A DNA stretch of 40,071 bases from an uncultured Pelagibacteraceae bacterium (GTDB taxonomy: Bacteria; Pseudomonadota; Alphaproteobacteria; Pelagibacterales; Pelagibacteraceae), in the NCBI GenBank assembly GCA_902514605.1, contig CABXRL010000007.1, positions 1-40,071 of the forward strand, read 5' to 3'. How positions within the stretch are numbered: the stretch's first letter is position 1; every line of letters begins with the position of its first letter. Below the pieces are notes generated by a model. The model made no database searches and was not told the DNA's origin. It saw only the letters and a program-made list of their open reading frames with translations. Shown in pieces: positions 9,817 to 20,636 of this stretch. Made by a program: the position numbers and the translations under genes.

Positions 9817-10491
9817 TTAGAAGTTTCTATATAAAGATACTAAAACACCCTGTACTTTTATTCTATCAGGACCAAAAATTTTAGTTTCGTAGTTTTTATT
9901 CGCACTTTCAAGCGCTATTACTTTACCTTTTTTTCTAATTCTTTTGAGCATTGCTTCATGATCGTCTATAAGGGCAACAACAATTTTTCCATTATCTGCT
10001 GTATCAGTTCTCTTTATAATTACTGTATCACCTTCGTTAATACCTGCTTCAATCATCGAATCACCTTGAACTTTGAGACCAAAATAATCACCGTTTTTTT
10101 CTAAATTGGCTGGTAAAGGTATCCTTGAAACCTCATTTTGAATTGCTTCTACAGGTGTTCCTGCAGCAATTTTTCCTAAAACAGAAACCTCTGTTTCAGA
10201 GGATAAATTTTCTTCATCTAAACCACCCTTTATAACACTTGGTGAAAAACTGTTGTAAATATCGTTCGCAGATGCTGTTTCTGGTAATTTAATTACTTCT
10301 AAGGCTCTTGCTTTATGAGCAAGCCTTTTTATAAAACCTCTTTCCTCTAAAGCACTGATAAGCCTATGTATTCCAGACTTAGATTTAAGATTTAAAGATG
10401 ATTTCATTTCTTCATACGAAGGAGAGACACCAGAGCTTCTCAACTTCTTGTTGATAAATAAAAGCAAGTTTTTTTGTTTTTTTGTTAGCAT
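9817..10491 (-). CDS. lexA: SOS regulator LexA
   Basis: N-terminal winged HTH (SPSYEEMKSSLNLKSKSGIHRLISALEERGFI), AAGTP cleavage site, GDSM serine and AMLKRI lysine of the peptidase dyad. Confidence 0.96.
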   Translation of the reverse strand: MLTKKQKNLLLFINKKLRSSGVSPSYEEMKSSLNLKSKSGIHRLISALEERGFIKRLAHKARALEVIKLPETASANDIYNSFSPSVIKGGLDEENLSSETEVSVLGKIAAGTPVEAIQNEVSRIPLPANLEKNGDYFGLKVQGDSMIEAGINEGDTVIIKRTDTADNGKIVVALIDDHEAMLKRIRKKGKVIALESANKNYETKIFGPDRIKVQGVLVSLYRNF

Positions 10492-10515
10492 AAGAACAAA
10501 TATCGTACAAAATCT

Positions 10516-10530
10516 GTTCTACAAAAGTTC
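10516..10530. promoter_or_regulatory. Alphaproteobacterial-type SOS box GTTC-TACAAAA-GTTC upstream of lexA
   Basis: Exact GTTC-N7-GTTC direct repeat 25 nt upstream of the lexA start codon. Confidence 0.85.
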
Positions 10531-10580
10531 TCTTCAATTCACAATAGTAAAAAAAGCCAATAAAATATGGTATTATTTGA

Positions 10581-11372
10581 CTAAAGAACGGAGAAAATAG
10601 AATTATTTTCCAAATTTTTCAAAAGTGATTCACCAATTAGAAAAGTTTTAATAGAGGTTTTATTTGAGAGTTCTAATAGTTCATCTTTTGTTTTTATTCC
10701 ACTCTCCGAAATCAATGGGCCTCGATGGTTAACCAAAATGTCATGAATATCAAAAGTTGTATTTATGTCAGTTTTAAGAGTTTTTAAGTTCCTATTGTTG
10801 ATGCCAATTAATGAATCTTCAAACTTTAAAGCTTGTTTTGCTTCTGCAGCTGTATGGACTTCAACAATGACAGACATATTTAATTTTAATGCTTCCTCAT
10901 ATAACTCATTCGCAAGGCTTTCACTTACACCAGCTAATATAATTAATATTGCATCTGCTCCATGACTTTTTGCTAATGGAACTTGAAATTTATCTACAAA
11001 AAAGTCCTTGCAAAGAATTGGTAAATTAATCTTCCGTTTGATTTCACTTATATGAGTCAAATTTCCTAAAAAAAAATTTTCCTCAGTTAAGACTGATAGA
11101 CAAGTAGCTTTATTTTCATAATATATAGTAGCTATTTTAACAGGGTTATAATTATCTATAATCACACCCGCAGAAGGACTAGCTTTTTTGATTTCAGCAA
11201 TAATTGAAAATTTGTTTTCCTTAATATTTTTTTCAATTTTTTCTTTAAAATTAATTAAAGTTTTATTTTCCTCTATTAATTCTTTTAATGAGTTTAATGA
11301 AATGTTTTTTTTAGAATTTTCTATCTTTTCTATTTTGTTTTTAATTATTTTTTCGAGAATATTTTCAGGCAT
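10581..11372 (-). CDS. trpC: Indole-3-glycerol phosphate synthase
   Basis: IAEIKKASPSAGVI, LCKDFFVDKFQV, IGINNRNLKTL, SESGI motifs. Confidence 0.96.
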   Translation of the reverse strand: MPENILEKIIKNKIEKIENSKKNISLNSLKELIEENKTLINFKEKIEKNIKENKFSIIAEIKKASPSAGVIIDNYNPVKIATIYYENKATCLSVLTEENFFLGNLTHISEIKRKINLPILCKDFFVDKFQVPLAKSHGADAILIILAGVSESLANELYEEALKLNMSVIVEVHTAAEAKQALKFEDSLIGINNRNLKTLKTDINTTFDIHDILVNHRGPLISESGIKTKDELLELSNKTSIKTFLIGESLLKNLENNSIFSVL

Positions 11373-12357
11373 TTTGAATTTTCTCTAAATGTTTGATAAC
11401 TTTGTTTGATAAAATATTCTCTCTCGCATCTTTATAAGCCTCAGCAAACTCTTCATGAGTTTCATTAACAATCAATCCTGCGGCAGCATTTAAACATACG
11501 GCTTTAGAAAAATCGTTATCTTCACCTTTAAATATTCCAAGAATTTTATTAGCATTAAATTCTGCATCATCACCAACAAGATTTTCAAATTTATCCGCAT
11601 TTACATTTAATTCTTTCGGATCAATGATAATTTCCGATATAACATTGTTTTTTAATTGAATAACATTTGTTTTAGCATAGGGAGAGATTTCATCTAAACC
11701 ATCATCACTATTAACGATCCATGCGAATTTTATATCTAAATTGTTTAAAGCATTAGCAAATATTTTTAATAATTTTTTTTCGAAGACACCGACGACCTGT
11801 CTTTTTACTAAAGCTGGACTACTTAGAGGACCAATCATATTAAAAATTGTTCTTTTACCAATTTTTTTTCGAGTAGGTCCAACATACTTCATTGCACTAT
11901 GATAATTAGGAGCAAACATGAAACCAAAATTATTTTTATTAATTTGAGCTTCAATATTTTTTGGCTCTAAATTAATATTAATATTCAAAGATTCCAAAAC
12001 ATCGCCAGATCCACATTTAGAAGATACTGCTTTATTTCCATGTTTTGCTACTTTAACACCCATACTTGCAAGTAATAATGCAGAAGCTGTTGAAATATTG
12101 AGTGTGTTCATTCCGTCACCACCAGTACCGCACGTATCGACACAATTTTCTACATCAACTCTTTTTGATTTATTTCTTAGAACGTAAACACCCCCAGCTA
12201 TCTCATTTGAAACTTCACCTTTAGCTGACAAAAGTGTTAAAAAATCAAATATTTCCTGTTCATTTGCTTTACCCTCCATTAATAATTCAAAAGCTGCCTT
12301 ACTTTCTTCAAAAGTGAGATCTTCTTTATTTTTAATCTTCTCTATGAATTGTTTCAT
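11365..12357 (-). CDS. trpD: Anthranilate phosphoribosyltransferase
   Basis: DTCGTGGDGMNTLNIST, KHGNKAVSSKCGSGDVLE, GPTRKKIGKRTIFNMIGPL. Confidence 0.97.
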   Translation of the reverse strand: MKQFIEKIKNKEDLTFEESKAAFELLMEGKANEQEIFDFLTLLSAKGEVSNEIAGGVYVLRNKSKRVDVENCVDTCGTGGDGMNTLNISTASALLLASMGVKVAKHGNKAVSSKCGSGDVLESLNININLEPKNIEAQINKNNFGFMFAPNYHSAMKYVGPTRKKIGKRTIFNMIGPLSSPALVKRQVVGVFEKKLLKIFANALNNLDIKFAWIVNSDDGLDEISPYAKTNVIQLKNNVISEIIIDPKELNVNADKFENLVGDDAEFNANKILGIFKGEDNDFSKAVCLNAAAGLIVNETHEEFAEAYKDARENILSNKVIKHLEKIQNA

Positions 12358-12362
12358 TGATT

Positions 12363-12932
12363 TTAAATCTTAATAAAATTTTTTAAAATTTTAATACCTA
12401 ATTTAGTTTTAATACTTTCAGGGTGAAATTGCACTCCATGAACAGCATATTTTTTATGCTGAACACCCATAACTAAACCATCTTTGCTTTCAGCAGTGAT
12501 TTCAAGCTCTTTTGATAATGTTTTTTTATCAATAATTAAGCTGTGATACCGTGTTGCTTCAAATGATGTTGGAAGATTTTTTAAAATTCCTAATTTTTTT
12601 GATATAATCTTACTTGTTTTTCCATGCATTAGTTTTTTAGTTTGAACAATTTTGGAGCCAAATACCTGTCCTATAATTTGATGACCAAGACAAACACCGA
12701 GAATTGGAATTTTGTTATATAAAGATTTTACTATTTTTAAACAATTACCTGATTGATTAGGATTACCTGGACCGGGTGAGATTACAATTTTATTATATTT
12801 TTTTTTTAATATCTCATAAGAAGTAATCTGATCATTTCTTATTACATCCACCTTAACTTTCAATGAAGATAAGTAATGATAAAGATTAAAGGTGAAACTG
12901 TCATAATTATCTATAAGAATTATTTTTTTCAT
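12363..12932 (-). CDS. trpG: Anthranilate synthase glutamine amidotransferase component
   Basis: LIDNYDSFTFNLYHY, SPGPGNP, GVCLGHQIIG, GVQFHPES. Confidence 0.96.
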   Translation of the reverse strand: MKKIILIDNYDSFTFNLYHYLSSLKVKVDVIRNDQITSYEILKKKYNKIVISPGPGNPNQSGNCLKIVKSLYNKIPILGVCLGHQIIGQVFGSKIVQTKKLMHGKTSKIISKKLGILKNLPTSFEATRYHSLIIDKKTLSKELEITAESKDGLVMGVQHKKYAVHGVQFHPESIKTKLGIKILKNFIKI

Positions 12933-14389
12933 TTTAAAGCATTAATTAAAGCTTTTGCTTTATTTATGGTTTCTTCATATTCTTTTAAGGGTTTGCTATC
13001 AGCAACAATTCCAGCTCCAGCTTGAACATAAAATTTACCTTTTTTAGCCAAAGCCGTTCTTAAAGCTATACATGTATCAAATTCTCCGTTTGCTGAAAAA
13101 TAGCCAATACCACCAGCATAAACTTTTCTCTTAGCTGTCTCTAATTCATCAATTATTTCCATAGCTCGAATTTTTGGTGCCCCAGAGACAGTACCTGCTG
13201 GAAAACCAGCCAGAAGTGATTTAAACTTTGAAAATTTATTATTATATTCACCAATAACATTTGATACTATGTGCATCACATGAGAATATCTTTCAATAAT
13301 AAAGCTCTCTGTTACTTTTACCGTATTAATTTTTGAAACTTTACCGGCATCATTTCTTCCTAAATCTAATAACATTAAATGCTCTGAAAGTTCTTTTTTA
13401 TCCTGAAGAAGATCTTTTTCATAAAAACGATCCTCACTCAGTGTTTTACCGCGTGGTCTTGTCCCAGCGATTGGTCTTACAGTAATTTTGTTATCTCTTA
13501 GTCTCACCAGTATTTCTGGACTTGCGCCAATAATTTGAAAGTCATCGAAATTGAAAAAAAACATAAAAGGTGATGGGTTAGTTACTCTAAGTTTTTTATA
13601 AATTTCAATTGGTTCTTTTGTTAATTTAGCTTCAAATCTTTGACTTAGAACTACCTGAAATATATCTCCTAATTTTACATATTTTTTTGCCTTATTGATC
13701 ATTTGTAAGAATCTATTTTTTGAAGTATTTGATTTGACTTTAATATTTTTTGATTTTATTTCAGTCCTATTATTCATATTCTTAATTGATGATTGAATTA
13801 GCAATTTAAAAAGATCTGCTCTTACTTCGTCATATTTGTTTTTATAATTTTTGATTTTTTCATCTTTATAGATATTTCTAATATAAAAAATTTCTTTTTT
13901 TAAGTTATCATGAATTATAAGTGTTCTTGGTCGCAGAAGTCTTACATCAGGTATATCTAGATCATCCTTACAATTATTCGGAATTTTTTCTATATATCTT
14001 ATAGAGTCATAGGAAAAATATCCTGAAATTAGAGAACAAATTTTTGGCAAATTTTTAGGAGTTTCGAATTTAAATTCCTCAATAATTTTCTCAATTAATT
14101 TTTCAGGTTTATCTTTAAGTTTAATTTTCTTATTATTTTGAATCAAATAAGAATTTTTATTATTAAATTCCCAGATCTTATCAGGATTCTTACCAAATAT
14201 GGTGTATCTCCCTTTGATTTTACCTTTCTCTACTGATTCAAATATAAAGCTATTTTTTTCATTTAAAAAATTATCTATTAAATTTAAAATCTCTTCATCG
14301 CCTTTGATTTTTTTTGAAGTATATATAATTTGATTTTTATTGCTTCTATGTCGAAACTTAAAATCTTTGAAGCTTCGATTTATGTTCAT
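12929..14389 (-). CDS. trpE: Anthranilate synthase component I
   Basis: GASPEILVRLRDNKITVRPIAGTRPRG, GRNDAGKV, PAGTVSGAPKIRAMEIIDELE. Confidence 0.96.
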   Translation of the reverse strand: MNINRSFKDFKFRHRSNKNQIIYTSKKIKGDEEILNLIDNFLNEKNSFIFESVEKGKIKGRYTIFGKNPDKIWEFNNKNSYLIQNNKKIKLKDKPEKLIEKIIEEFKFETPKNLPKICSLISGYFSYDSIRYIEKIPNNCKDDLDIPDVRLLRPRTLIIHDNLKKEIFYIRNIYKDEKIKNYKNKYDEVRADLFKLLIQSSIKNMNNRTEIKSKNIKVKSNTSKNRFLQMINKAKKYVKLGDIFQVVLSQRFEAKLTKEPIEIYKKLRVTNPSPFMFFFNFDDFQIIGASPEILVRLRDNKITVRPIAGTRPRGKTLSEDRFYEKDLLQDKKELSEHLMLLDLGRNDAGKVSKINTVKVTESFIIERYSHVMHIVSNVIGEYNNKFSKFKSLLAGFPAGTVSGAPKIRAMEIIDELETAKRKVYAGGIGYFSANGEFDTCIALRTALAKKGKFYVQAGAGIVADSKPLKEYEETINKAKALINALK

Positions 14390-15804
14390 TGAAAGAAATT
14401 CTTAACTCGTTCTATTGTTTTTTGATTCAATACCACATTATACTTATCATTTAAAAGTAAATCATAAGATTTAAGTATATTATTTCTGCTATTTGTATTT
14501 TGTTTTTCAGAATATTCTTTAAACTTATCATCATTTATATTTATACTTTCATTCGTGATGTTTTTTATTTTTGCAAGATAAACCACATTTAAATAATCAT
14601 TTATCAAGGTAAAGGATCCGGCTGGTAAAGAGTACAAGAGCTCAATAGTATTTGCTTCAAATTTTTCGTTATCATTAATCGATGTTAATGTTAAAACTTT
14701 TATTTTATCTTTCCCCATTTCTTTAAAATCATTATCATTAAATTTTTTATCATTTATTTTTTTAAATAAAACTCTGTTGTAATCAAATTTATTTCTTTGA
14801 GTGATAAGTTCTAAAACTTCTTTTTTTAAGCTTGAATCATTTATATCTGGTGATCGCTCTTCTGTATTGTTAATATGGTAAACTATATAGTTGTTATCAC
14901 TTTCTATTATATCAAAATCTATTTTTCTTGATTCAAATATTTTTTTTTCAATTTTATTTTTTTCAGAAGTATCTCTGTAATTTTTAACTTCAGTTGTTTC
15001 AATATTAAAGTTTGATAGAGTTGATCTTAAATCTTGGCTATTTAAAAACTTTTTTTCAATTTCATCAATTGCATCAAAGAATGCTTGATTAAAATCATCA
15101 ATGCCGATTAGATTTTTGGGATTTAAAATCGCATAATCAAAGTCAATGTATTCAACCTTTAATTCATCTTTGTTCTCTTTTAAAAAATTTATGATTTCTA
15201 TTTCAGTAAATTCACTCTTTTTTTTATAAAAGTTCTCTAAATTAATATATTCAACCTCAATATTTTTATTTTCCTCTTCATAAAGTTTTTTTACTAAAAA
15301 TTTAGGAACTGAGGTTCCAGCTCCGATGTAATCAAATAAGTTTTTTTGCAACGCAACGCCTTTAATTCCTGACTCAAAAGATGGCGCTGATTGGTTATTT
15401 TCAAGCAAAAATTTCTCATATTTCATTCTATCAAAATTTCCCTTTTCATTTAAAAAATTTTTGTCTGCTTTAATTTTTTTAGATAATATTTCTTTTGTAA
15501 TTTTTATATCAAAGTCTTCTATTTCTAAGTCTAACAAAGATGACGAAATCAAAGTAGATAATAATTCTTCTAATATGTTCTTATCAAGATTTTTTCTGAT
15601 CGTTTCATCTGGTATGTTTGACCTATTTATATGGTTTATAAAATCTTGTGTTGAAATATTCGATTCATTAATTTTAGCAACATTATTTGTATTTCCACTA
15701 CTGAACATACTTCCCATACCCCAAAAAACGAACGGGATTATCATAATGAAAACTAATAAGCCAGCAAATTTGGTTTTTGCAAAATTTCTAAAACTTCCAA
15801 TCAT
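14386..15804 (-). CDS. SurA_N/PpiD-like membrane-anchored periplasmic chaperone; parvulin domain not recognisable
   Basis: N-terminal membrane anchor MIGSFRNFAKTKFAGLLVFIMIIPFVFWGMGSMF followed by a SurA_N-like helical region; position upstream of trpE. Confidence 0.75.
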   Translation of the reverse strand: MIGSFRNFAKTKFAGLLVFIMIIPFVFWGMGSMFSSGNTNNVAKINESNISTQDFINHINRSNIPDETIRKNLDKNILEELLSTLISSSLLDLEIEDFDIKITKEILSKKIKADKNFLNEKGNFDRMKYEKFLLENNQSAPSFESGIKGVALQKNLFDYIGAGTSVPKFLVKKLYEEENKNIEVEYINLENFYKKKSEFTEIEIINFLKENKDELKVEYIDFDYAILNPKNLIGIDDFNQAFFDAIDEIEKKFLNSQDLRSTLSNFNIETTEVKNYRDTSEKNKIEKKIFESRKIDFDIIESDNNYIVYHINNTEERSPDINDSSLKKEVLELITQRNKFDYNRVLFKKINDKKFNDNDFKEMGKDKIKVLTLTSINDNEKFEANTIELLYSLPAGSFTLINDYLNVVYLAKIKNITNESININDDKFKEYSEKQNTNSRNNILKSYDLLLNDKYNVVLNQKTIERVKNFFQ

Positions 15805-15859
15805 TATCTATAAATTTATTGATCTATAAAATGCAATTCTATAGATTAAATTATAGCAT

Positions 15860-16597
15860 ATGACAAATAAATATATGTACTTTATTGCTAATTGGAAAAT
15901 GTTTGGAGGTATAAATTCTGTAAATTCACTCGATAAAGTTATTAAATTTATAAAATCATTCAAAAAAAAAAAATTAGCAAAAATAATTTATTGTCCACCT
16001 CACACACTGATTGACTCAATGTCTAAAAAACTAAAAAATACCAACATAAGCGTCGGTTCTCAAAATTGTCATGAACATGAAAGTTATGGTCCGTTTACAG
16101 GTTCAGTAAATTGTAAGATGTTAAAAAATGTTGGTGCAAAATATGTTATAATAGGCCACTCTGAGGTCAGACAATCTGGAGAGTCAAATAAATTAATAAA
16201 TCAAAAAATACAAACTGCTATAAAATCAGGTCTAAAAGTAATTTTTTGTGTTGGCGAAACTATTCATCAAAGAAAGAAAAAATTAACTAAAAAAATTTTA
16301 AGCACACAAATTAAAGTAGGATTGAATAAGATAAAAAATAAAAAAGGAATTATAGTAGCTTACGAACCAGTTTGGTCTATTGGTACAGGTATAATTCCAA
16401 AACCTCTCGATTTACTAAATACAATAAATTTTATAAAAAAAAGATTAAAAAATAATAAAATTCTTTATGGAGGCTCGGTAAATCCCAAAAATATTAATCA
16501 ATTAAATTCAATAAATAACCTTGACGGTTATCTGATAGGTGGCGCATCACAAGTTTCAAAAAAATTTATTGATATAATTAAAAAAACATATAATTAA
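15860..16597 (+). CDS. tpiA: Triosephosphate isomerase
   Basis: ANWKMFGG, IIGHSEVRQSGE, VAYEPVWSIGTG, ILYGGSVNPKN, GYLIGGAS. Confidence 0.97.
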   Translation: MTNKYMYFIANWKMFGGINSVNSLDKVIKFIKSFKKKKLAKIIYCPPHTLIDSMSKKLKNTNISVGSQNCHEHESYGPFTGSVNCKMLKNVGAKYVIIGHSEVRQSGESNKLINQKIQTAIKSGLKVIFCVGETIHQRKKKLTKKILSTQIKVGLNKIKNKKGIIVAYEPVWSIGTGIIPKPLDLLNTINFIKKRLKNNKILYGGSVNPKNINQLNSINNLDGYLIGGASQVSKKFIDIIKKTYN

Positions 16598-16602
16598 GCG
16601 TC

Positions 16603-16902
16603 ATGGAAAATATTTTATTAGTACTAAATATTGTATTTGCATTAATTTTGGTTTTATTGGTATTAATGCAAAAATCAGAGGGTGGAGCACTGGGGATCGG
16701 CGTTTCTCAAGAAAGTTATATGTTTTCCAGAACAGCAGGAAATTTTATGACAAAAGCCACAGCTGTTGTTGCAACTTTGTTTATAGTTTGTAGTTTAGCA
16801 TTAACCATTGTTTCTAGAGATGAACTAATTCCTACAACTTCAGTTTTAGATACGATAGAGGAAAAATCAGAAGATACGCCTTCAATTCCTGAGAATAATT
16901 AA
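16603..16902 (+). CDS. secG: Preprotein translocase subunit SecG
   Basis: Two TM segments with LVLLVLMQKSEGGALGIG motif. Confidence 0.92.
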   Translation: MENILLVLNIVFALILVLLVLMQKSEGGALGIGVSQESYMFSRTAGNFMTKATAVVATLFIVCSLALTIVSRDELIPTTSVLDTIEEKSEDTPSIPENN

Positions 16903-16942
16903 TCCTTTTCTTTTTAGGTTTTAAGGTCTATAAGATAATTCC

Positions 16943-18559
16943 ATGGCGCGATATATATTCGTTACTGGCGGCGTGGTTTCATCATTAGGTAAAGGACTTT
17001 CCTCAGCATCGCTTGCTTATCTATTACAATCTAGAGGTTACAAGGTACGTCTAAGAAAACTAGATCCCTATTTAAATATTGATCCAGGTACAATGAGTCC
17101 GTTTCAACATGGTGAAGTTTATGTGACTGATGATGGCTCAGAAACAGATCTTGATTTAGGACATTATGAAAGATTTTCAGCTGTATCTGCAAAAAGCTCA
17201 GACAACATTACAACTGGTAAAATTTACAATGATGTTCTTCTAAAAGAAAGAAAAGGAAAATATCTTGGAAAAACAGTTCAAGTGATACCTCATATTACTG
17301 ATAGAATTAAAGAGTTTATTAAAAAAGATTCTTCAAAAGAAGATTTTGTTATTTGTGAAATAGGAGGGATAGTAGGTGATATTGAAAGTTTACCTTTCAT
17401 AGAAGCAATAAGACAATTTGCAAATGATATAAAAAAAAAGAATGCTTTATTTATTCATTTAACATTAGTTCCTTATTTAAAATCCTCAGATGAAATAAAA
17501 ACTAAACCTACTCAGCATTCTGTTAAAGAATTAAGAAGCATTGGTGTTCAACCTGATATAATTATATGTAGATCTGAAAGGTCTATACCTTTAGAGCATA
17601 GAAGAAAAATATCATTATTCTGCAATGTTGACATTAAAAATGTAATTGAAACCGTCGATGTTAAAACTATTTATGAGGCACCAATTAGTTTTCATAAAGA
17701 AAAATTAGATATTAGAGTTCTGGATTATTTCAAGCTGAAGTCAAAAAAACCAGTAAATTTAAAACCTTGGAAAAATATTACTAAAATTATTTTGAATACA
17801 AAAAAACAAGTGAACATAGCGATTATTGGTAAATATGTTGAACTAAAAGATGCTTATAAATCCCTTGATGAAGCTTTAATACATGGAGGTATAAAAAATA
17901 ATGTGAAAGTAAATTTGTTAAGAATAGACTCAGAAAAATTAAAGATTTTAGATATCAAATCTAAACTAAAAAATATATCTGGAATTTTAATTCCTGGGGG
18001 TTTTGGGAAAAGAGGAACACATGGAAAAATTGAGGCAATAAAATATGCGAGAAATAATAAAATTCCATTTTTTGGGATCTGTTATGGTATGCAGATGGCA
18101 ATAATTGAATTTGCTAGAAATGAATTAAATATTAGAAATGCTACATCGAGTGAGTTCGATAAAAATGGTTTACCAATAGTTGGTTTAATTAATCAATGGA
18201 AAAAAGATGGTAAAATTATCAAAGGGACTGATAAATATTTAGGTGGCACAATGAGACTAGGTTCTTATGATGCAAAATTAAAAGATCAATCATTAATAAG
18301 TAAAATCTATGGTAAAAATTTTATTAAAGAAAGACATCGTCACCGATATGAGGTGAATATTAATTATAAGGATAAATTTGAAAAAAAAGGCATGATATTT
18401 TCAGGTTTATCACCTGATGGAGTGTTGCCTGAGATTATAGAGCTCAAAAATCACCCTTGGTTTATTGGTGTTCAATTTCATCCTGAATTTAAATCTAGAC
18501 CTTTGGCTCCTCATCCTTTATTCTCGTCTTTTATCAAGGCATCAAAAAATCATAGATGA
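16943..18559 (+). CDS. pyrG: CTP synthase
   Basis: [50 protein letters not shown]-terminal GATase FGICYGMQ and [12 protein letters not shown]. Confidence 0.98.
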   Translation: MARYIFVTGGVVSSLGKGLSSASLAYLLQSRGYKVRLRKLDPYLNIDPGTMSPFQHGEVYVTDDGSETDLDLGHYERFSAVSAKSSDNITTGKIYNDVLLKERKGKYLGKTVQVIPHITDRIKEFIKKDSSKEDFVICEIGGIVGDIESLPFIEAIRQFANDIKKKNALFIHLTLVPYLKSSDEIKTKPTQHSVKELRSIGVQPDIIICRSERSIPLEHRRKISLFCNVDIKNVIETVDVKTIYEAPISFHKEKLDIRVLDYFKLKSKKPVNLKPWKNITKIILNTKKQVNIAIIGKYVELKDAYKSLDEALIHGGIKNNVKVNLLRIDSEKLKILDIKSKLKNISGILIPGGFGKRGTHGKIEAIKYARNNKIPFFGICYGMQMAIIEFARNELNIRNATSSEFDKNGLPIVGLINQWKKDGKIIKGTDKYLGGTMRLGSYDAKLKDQSLISKIYGKNFIKERHRHRYEVNINYKDKFEKKGMIFSGLSPDGVLPEIIELKNHPWFIGVQFHPEFKSRPLAPHPLFSSFIKASKNHR

Positions 18560-19380
18560 GCAATATTAAAGTAAATTGTGGAAAAATAGAAATTTCAAAT
18601 GAAAATAAAATTTGCATTATTGCTGGTCCCTGTCAGCTTGAAAGCGAACAACATGCTTTGGATATTGCCGGAAAAGTAAAAGAAATTACTAATAAATTTG
18701 AACTTGGATTTATTTACAAAACCTCTTTTGATAAAGCAAACCGTACAAGTCTTAAAAGCAAAAGAGGAGTAGGTTTAGATGCATCTCTTCAGGTTTTTGA
18801 AAAAATTAAAAAAGAATTAAATGTACCAATATTAACTGACGTTCATAATGTAGAACAATGCACCGCAATAAGTAAGCATGTAGATGTGATGCAAATACCT
18901 GCATTTTTATGCAGGCAAACTGATTTGTTAATTGCGGCAGCAAAAACAAATAAAATTATTAATGTTAAAAAAGGACAATTTTTAGCTCCTTGGGACATGG
19001 TAAATGTAACTAAAAAAATTTCAGACTCTGGAAATAAAAATATTTTAGTAACTGAGAGAGGGGCTAGTTTTGGATATAACACTCTTGTTTCAGACATGAG
19101 ATCATTACCGATAATGGCAAAAAATGGTTACCCAGTTATTTTTGATGCTACCCACTCTGTTCAACAACCAGGAGGTTTAGGGGAAAAAAGCGGAGGTCAA
19201 AGAGAGTTTATAGAACACTTGGCCAGAGCAGCTGTAGCCGTAGGAGTGGCAGGTGTATTTATTGAAACACATCAAGACCCAGATAACGCTCCCTCAGATG
19301 GCCCTAATATGATCCCATTAAATAAATTAGAAAATTTACTAAAACAACTTACAGATATAGATAATTTAATTAAAAATTAG
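18556..19380 (+). CDS. kdsA: 3-deoxy-8-phosphooctulonate synthase (KDO-8-P synthase)
   Basis: [27 protein letters not shown]-like segment, [27 protein letters not shown]. Confidence 0.97.
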   Translation: MSNIKVNCGKIEISNENKICIIAGPCQLESEQHALDIAGKVKEITNKFELGFIYKTSFDKANRTSLKSKRGVGLDASLQVFEKIKKELNVPILTDVHNVEQCTAISKHVDVMQIPAFLCRQTDLLIAAAKTNKIINVKKGQFLAPWDMVNVTKKISDSGNKNILVTERGASFGYNTLVSDMRSLPIMAKNGYPVIFDATHSVQQPGGLGEKSGGQREFIEHLARAAVAVGVAGVFIETHQDPDNAPSDGPNMIPLNKLENLLKQLTDIDNLIKN

Positions 19381-20636
19381 TGAGCATAATTTTAAAAGTA
19401 AAAGCACGTCAAGTTTTTGACAGTAGGGGAAACCCAACAATAGAGGCTGAAGTTTTTACGAAAAATAATAGCGCGTCAGCTATTTGCCCATCAGGTGCAT
19501 CAACTGGAACTTTTGAGGCGTTTGAAAAGAGAGATAAGAACAACAAACGATATTTAGGAAAAAGTGTTTTAGGGGCAATTAGTTTAGTTAATACAAAAAT
19601 TGCTAAAAAATTAAAGGGGCACAATGTTCATGATCAAGAAAGAATAGATGCATTAATGATTAATCTTGATGGAACAAAACAAAAAAATAAATTAGGAGCT
19701 AATTCAATTTTAGCTGTTTCTATAGCTGTTAAAAAACTTTCTGCCAAATTAAAAAAGATACCTTTATATAAGTCATTTTTAATCAAAAATAATTTTCAAT
19801 TACCTTATCCACTAATGAATATAATAAATGGTGGAGCTCATGCCAATAATGGTTTGAGGATACAAGAATTTATGATTAGACCAGATAAAGCAAAAAATTT
19901 TTCTGAGGCAATGAGAATTTGTTACTTGGTGGTTAAAAACCTAAGCAAGATCATTAAAAATAAAAATTTATCCACGTCTGTAGGAGATGAAGGTGGTTTT
20001 GCACCAATGATAAGCAGTAATAATCAGGCTTTAGATTTAATTGTATCTGCGATAAAAAAATCAGGATTTGTAAACGGTAAGGATGTCTCAATTTGTTTAG
20101 ATGTTGCAGCCAATGAATTGTTTAGAAATGATAAATATTCAATTCATTCAAAAAAATACGTATCAGTTAATAAATCCATTCAGGAATATAAAAAATTAAT
20201 TAATAAATATAAAATAAAATCTATTGAAGATCCTTTTGCTGAAAACGATTGGATTTCTTGGAGTAAATTAATGAAATCAATAAAAAATGTGCAAATAGTT
20301 GGTGATGACCTTTATGTTACAAATTTAGAAAGACTAAAAAAAGGTTTTTTGAATTTATCATCTAATGCAATTTTAATAAAATTGAACCAAATTGGAACTG
20401 TTTCTGAAACATTAGATGTTATAAAATTTGCACAAATTATTGGCTTTAAAACAATAATTTCCCATAGATCAGGTGATAGTGAAGATACATTTATAGCTGA
20501 TTTTGCTGTTGGAACTAATTCTAATCAAATCAAAACTGGATCATTAGCGAGATCTGAAAGAGTGGCAAAATATAATCAGTTAATTCGTATCGAAGAACAT
20601 CTTGGAAAAAATGCTAGAATGAATAAAGTTGTTTAA
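19380..20636 (+). CDS. eno: Enolase (GTG start, TAGTG overlap with kdsA stop)
   Basis: ARQVFDSRGNPTIEAEV, NGGAHANNGLRIQEFMI, SVGDEGGFAP, IKLNQIGTVSET, SHRSGDSEDTFIADFAV. Confidence 0.97.
   Translation: MSIILKVKARQVFDSRGNPTIEAEVFTKNNSASAICPSGASTGTFEAFEKRDKNNKRYLGKSVLGAISLVNTKIAKKLKGHNVHDQERIDALMINLDGTKQKNKLGANSILAVSIAVKKLSAKLKKIPLYKSFLIKNNFQLPYPLMNIINGGAHANNGLRIQEFMIRPDKAKNFSEAMRICYLVVKNLSKIIKNKNLSTSVGDEGGFAPMISSNNQALDLIVSAIKKSGFVNGKDVSICLDVAANELFRNDKYSIHSKKYVSVNKSIQEYKKLINKYKIKSIEDPFAENDWISWSKLMKSIKNVQIVGDDLYVTNLERLKKGFLNLSSNAILIKLNQIGTVSETLDVIKFAQIIGFKTIISHRSGDSEDTFIADFAVGTNSNQIKTGSLARSERVAKYNQLIRIEEHLGKNARMNKVV

Noticed and set aside
15461-15829. 122-aa ORF opposite the ppiD-like gene
   Set aside because: Shadow ORF of a supported CDS, no motif or plausible function
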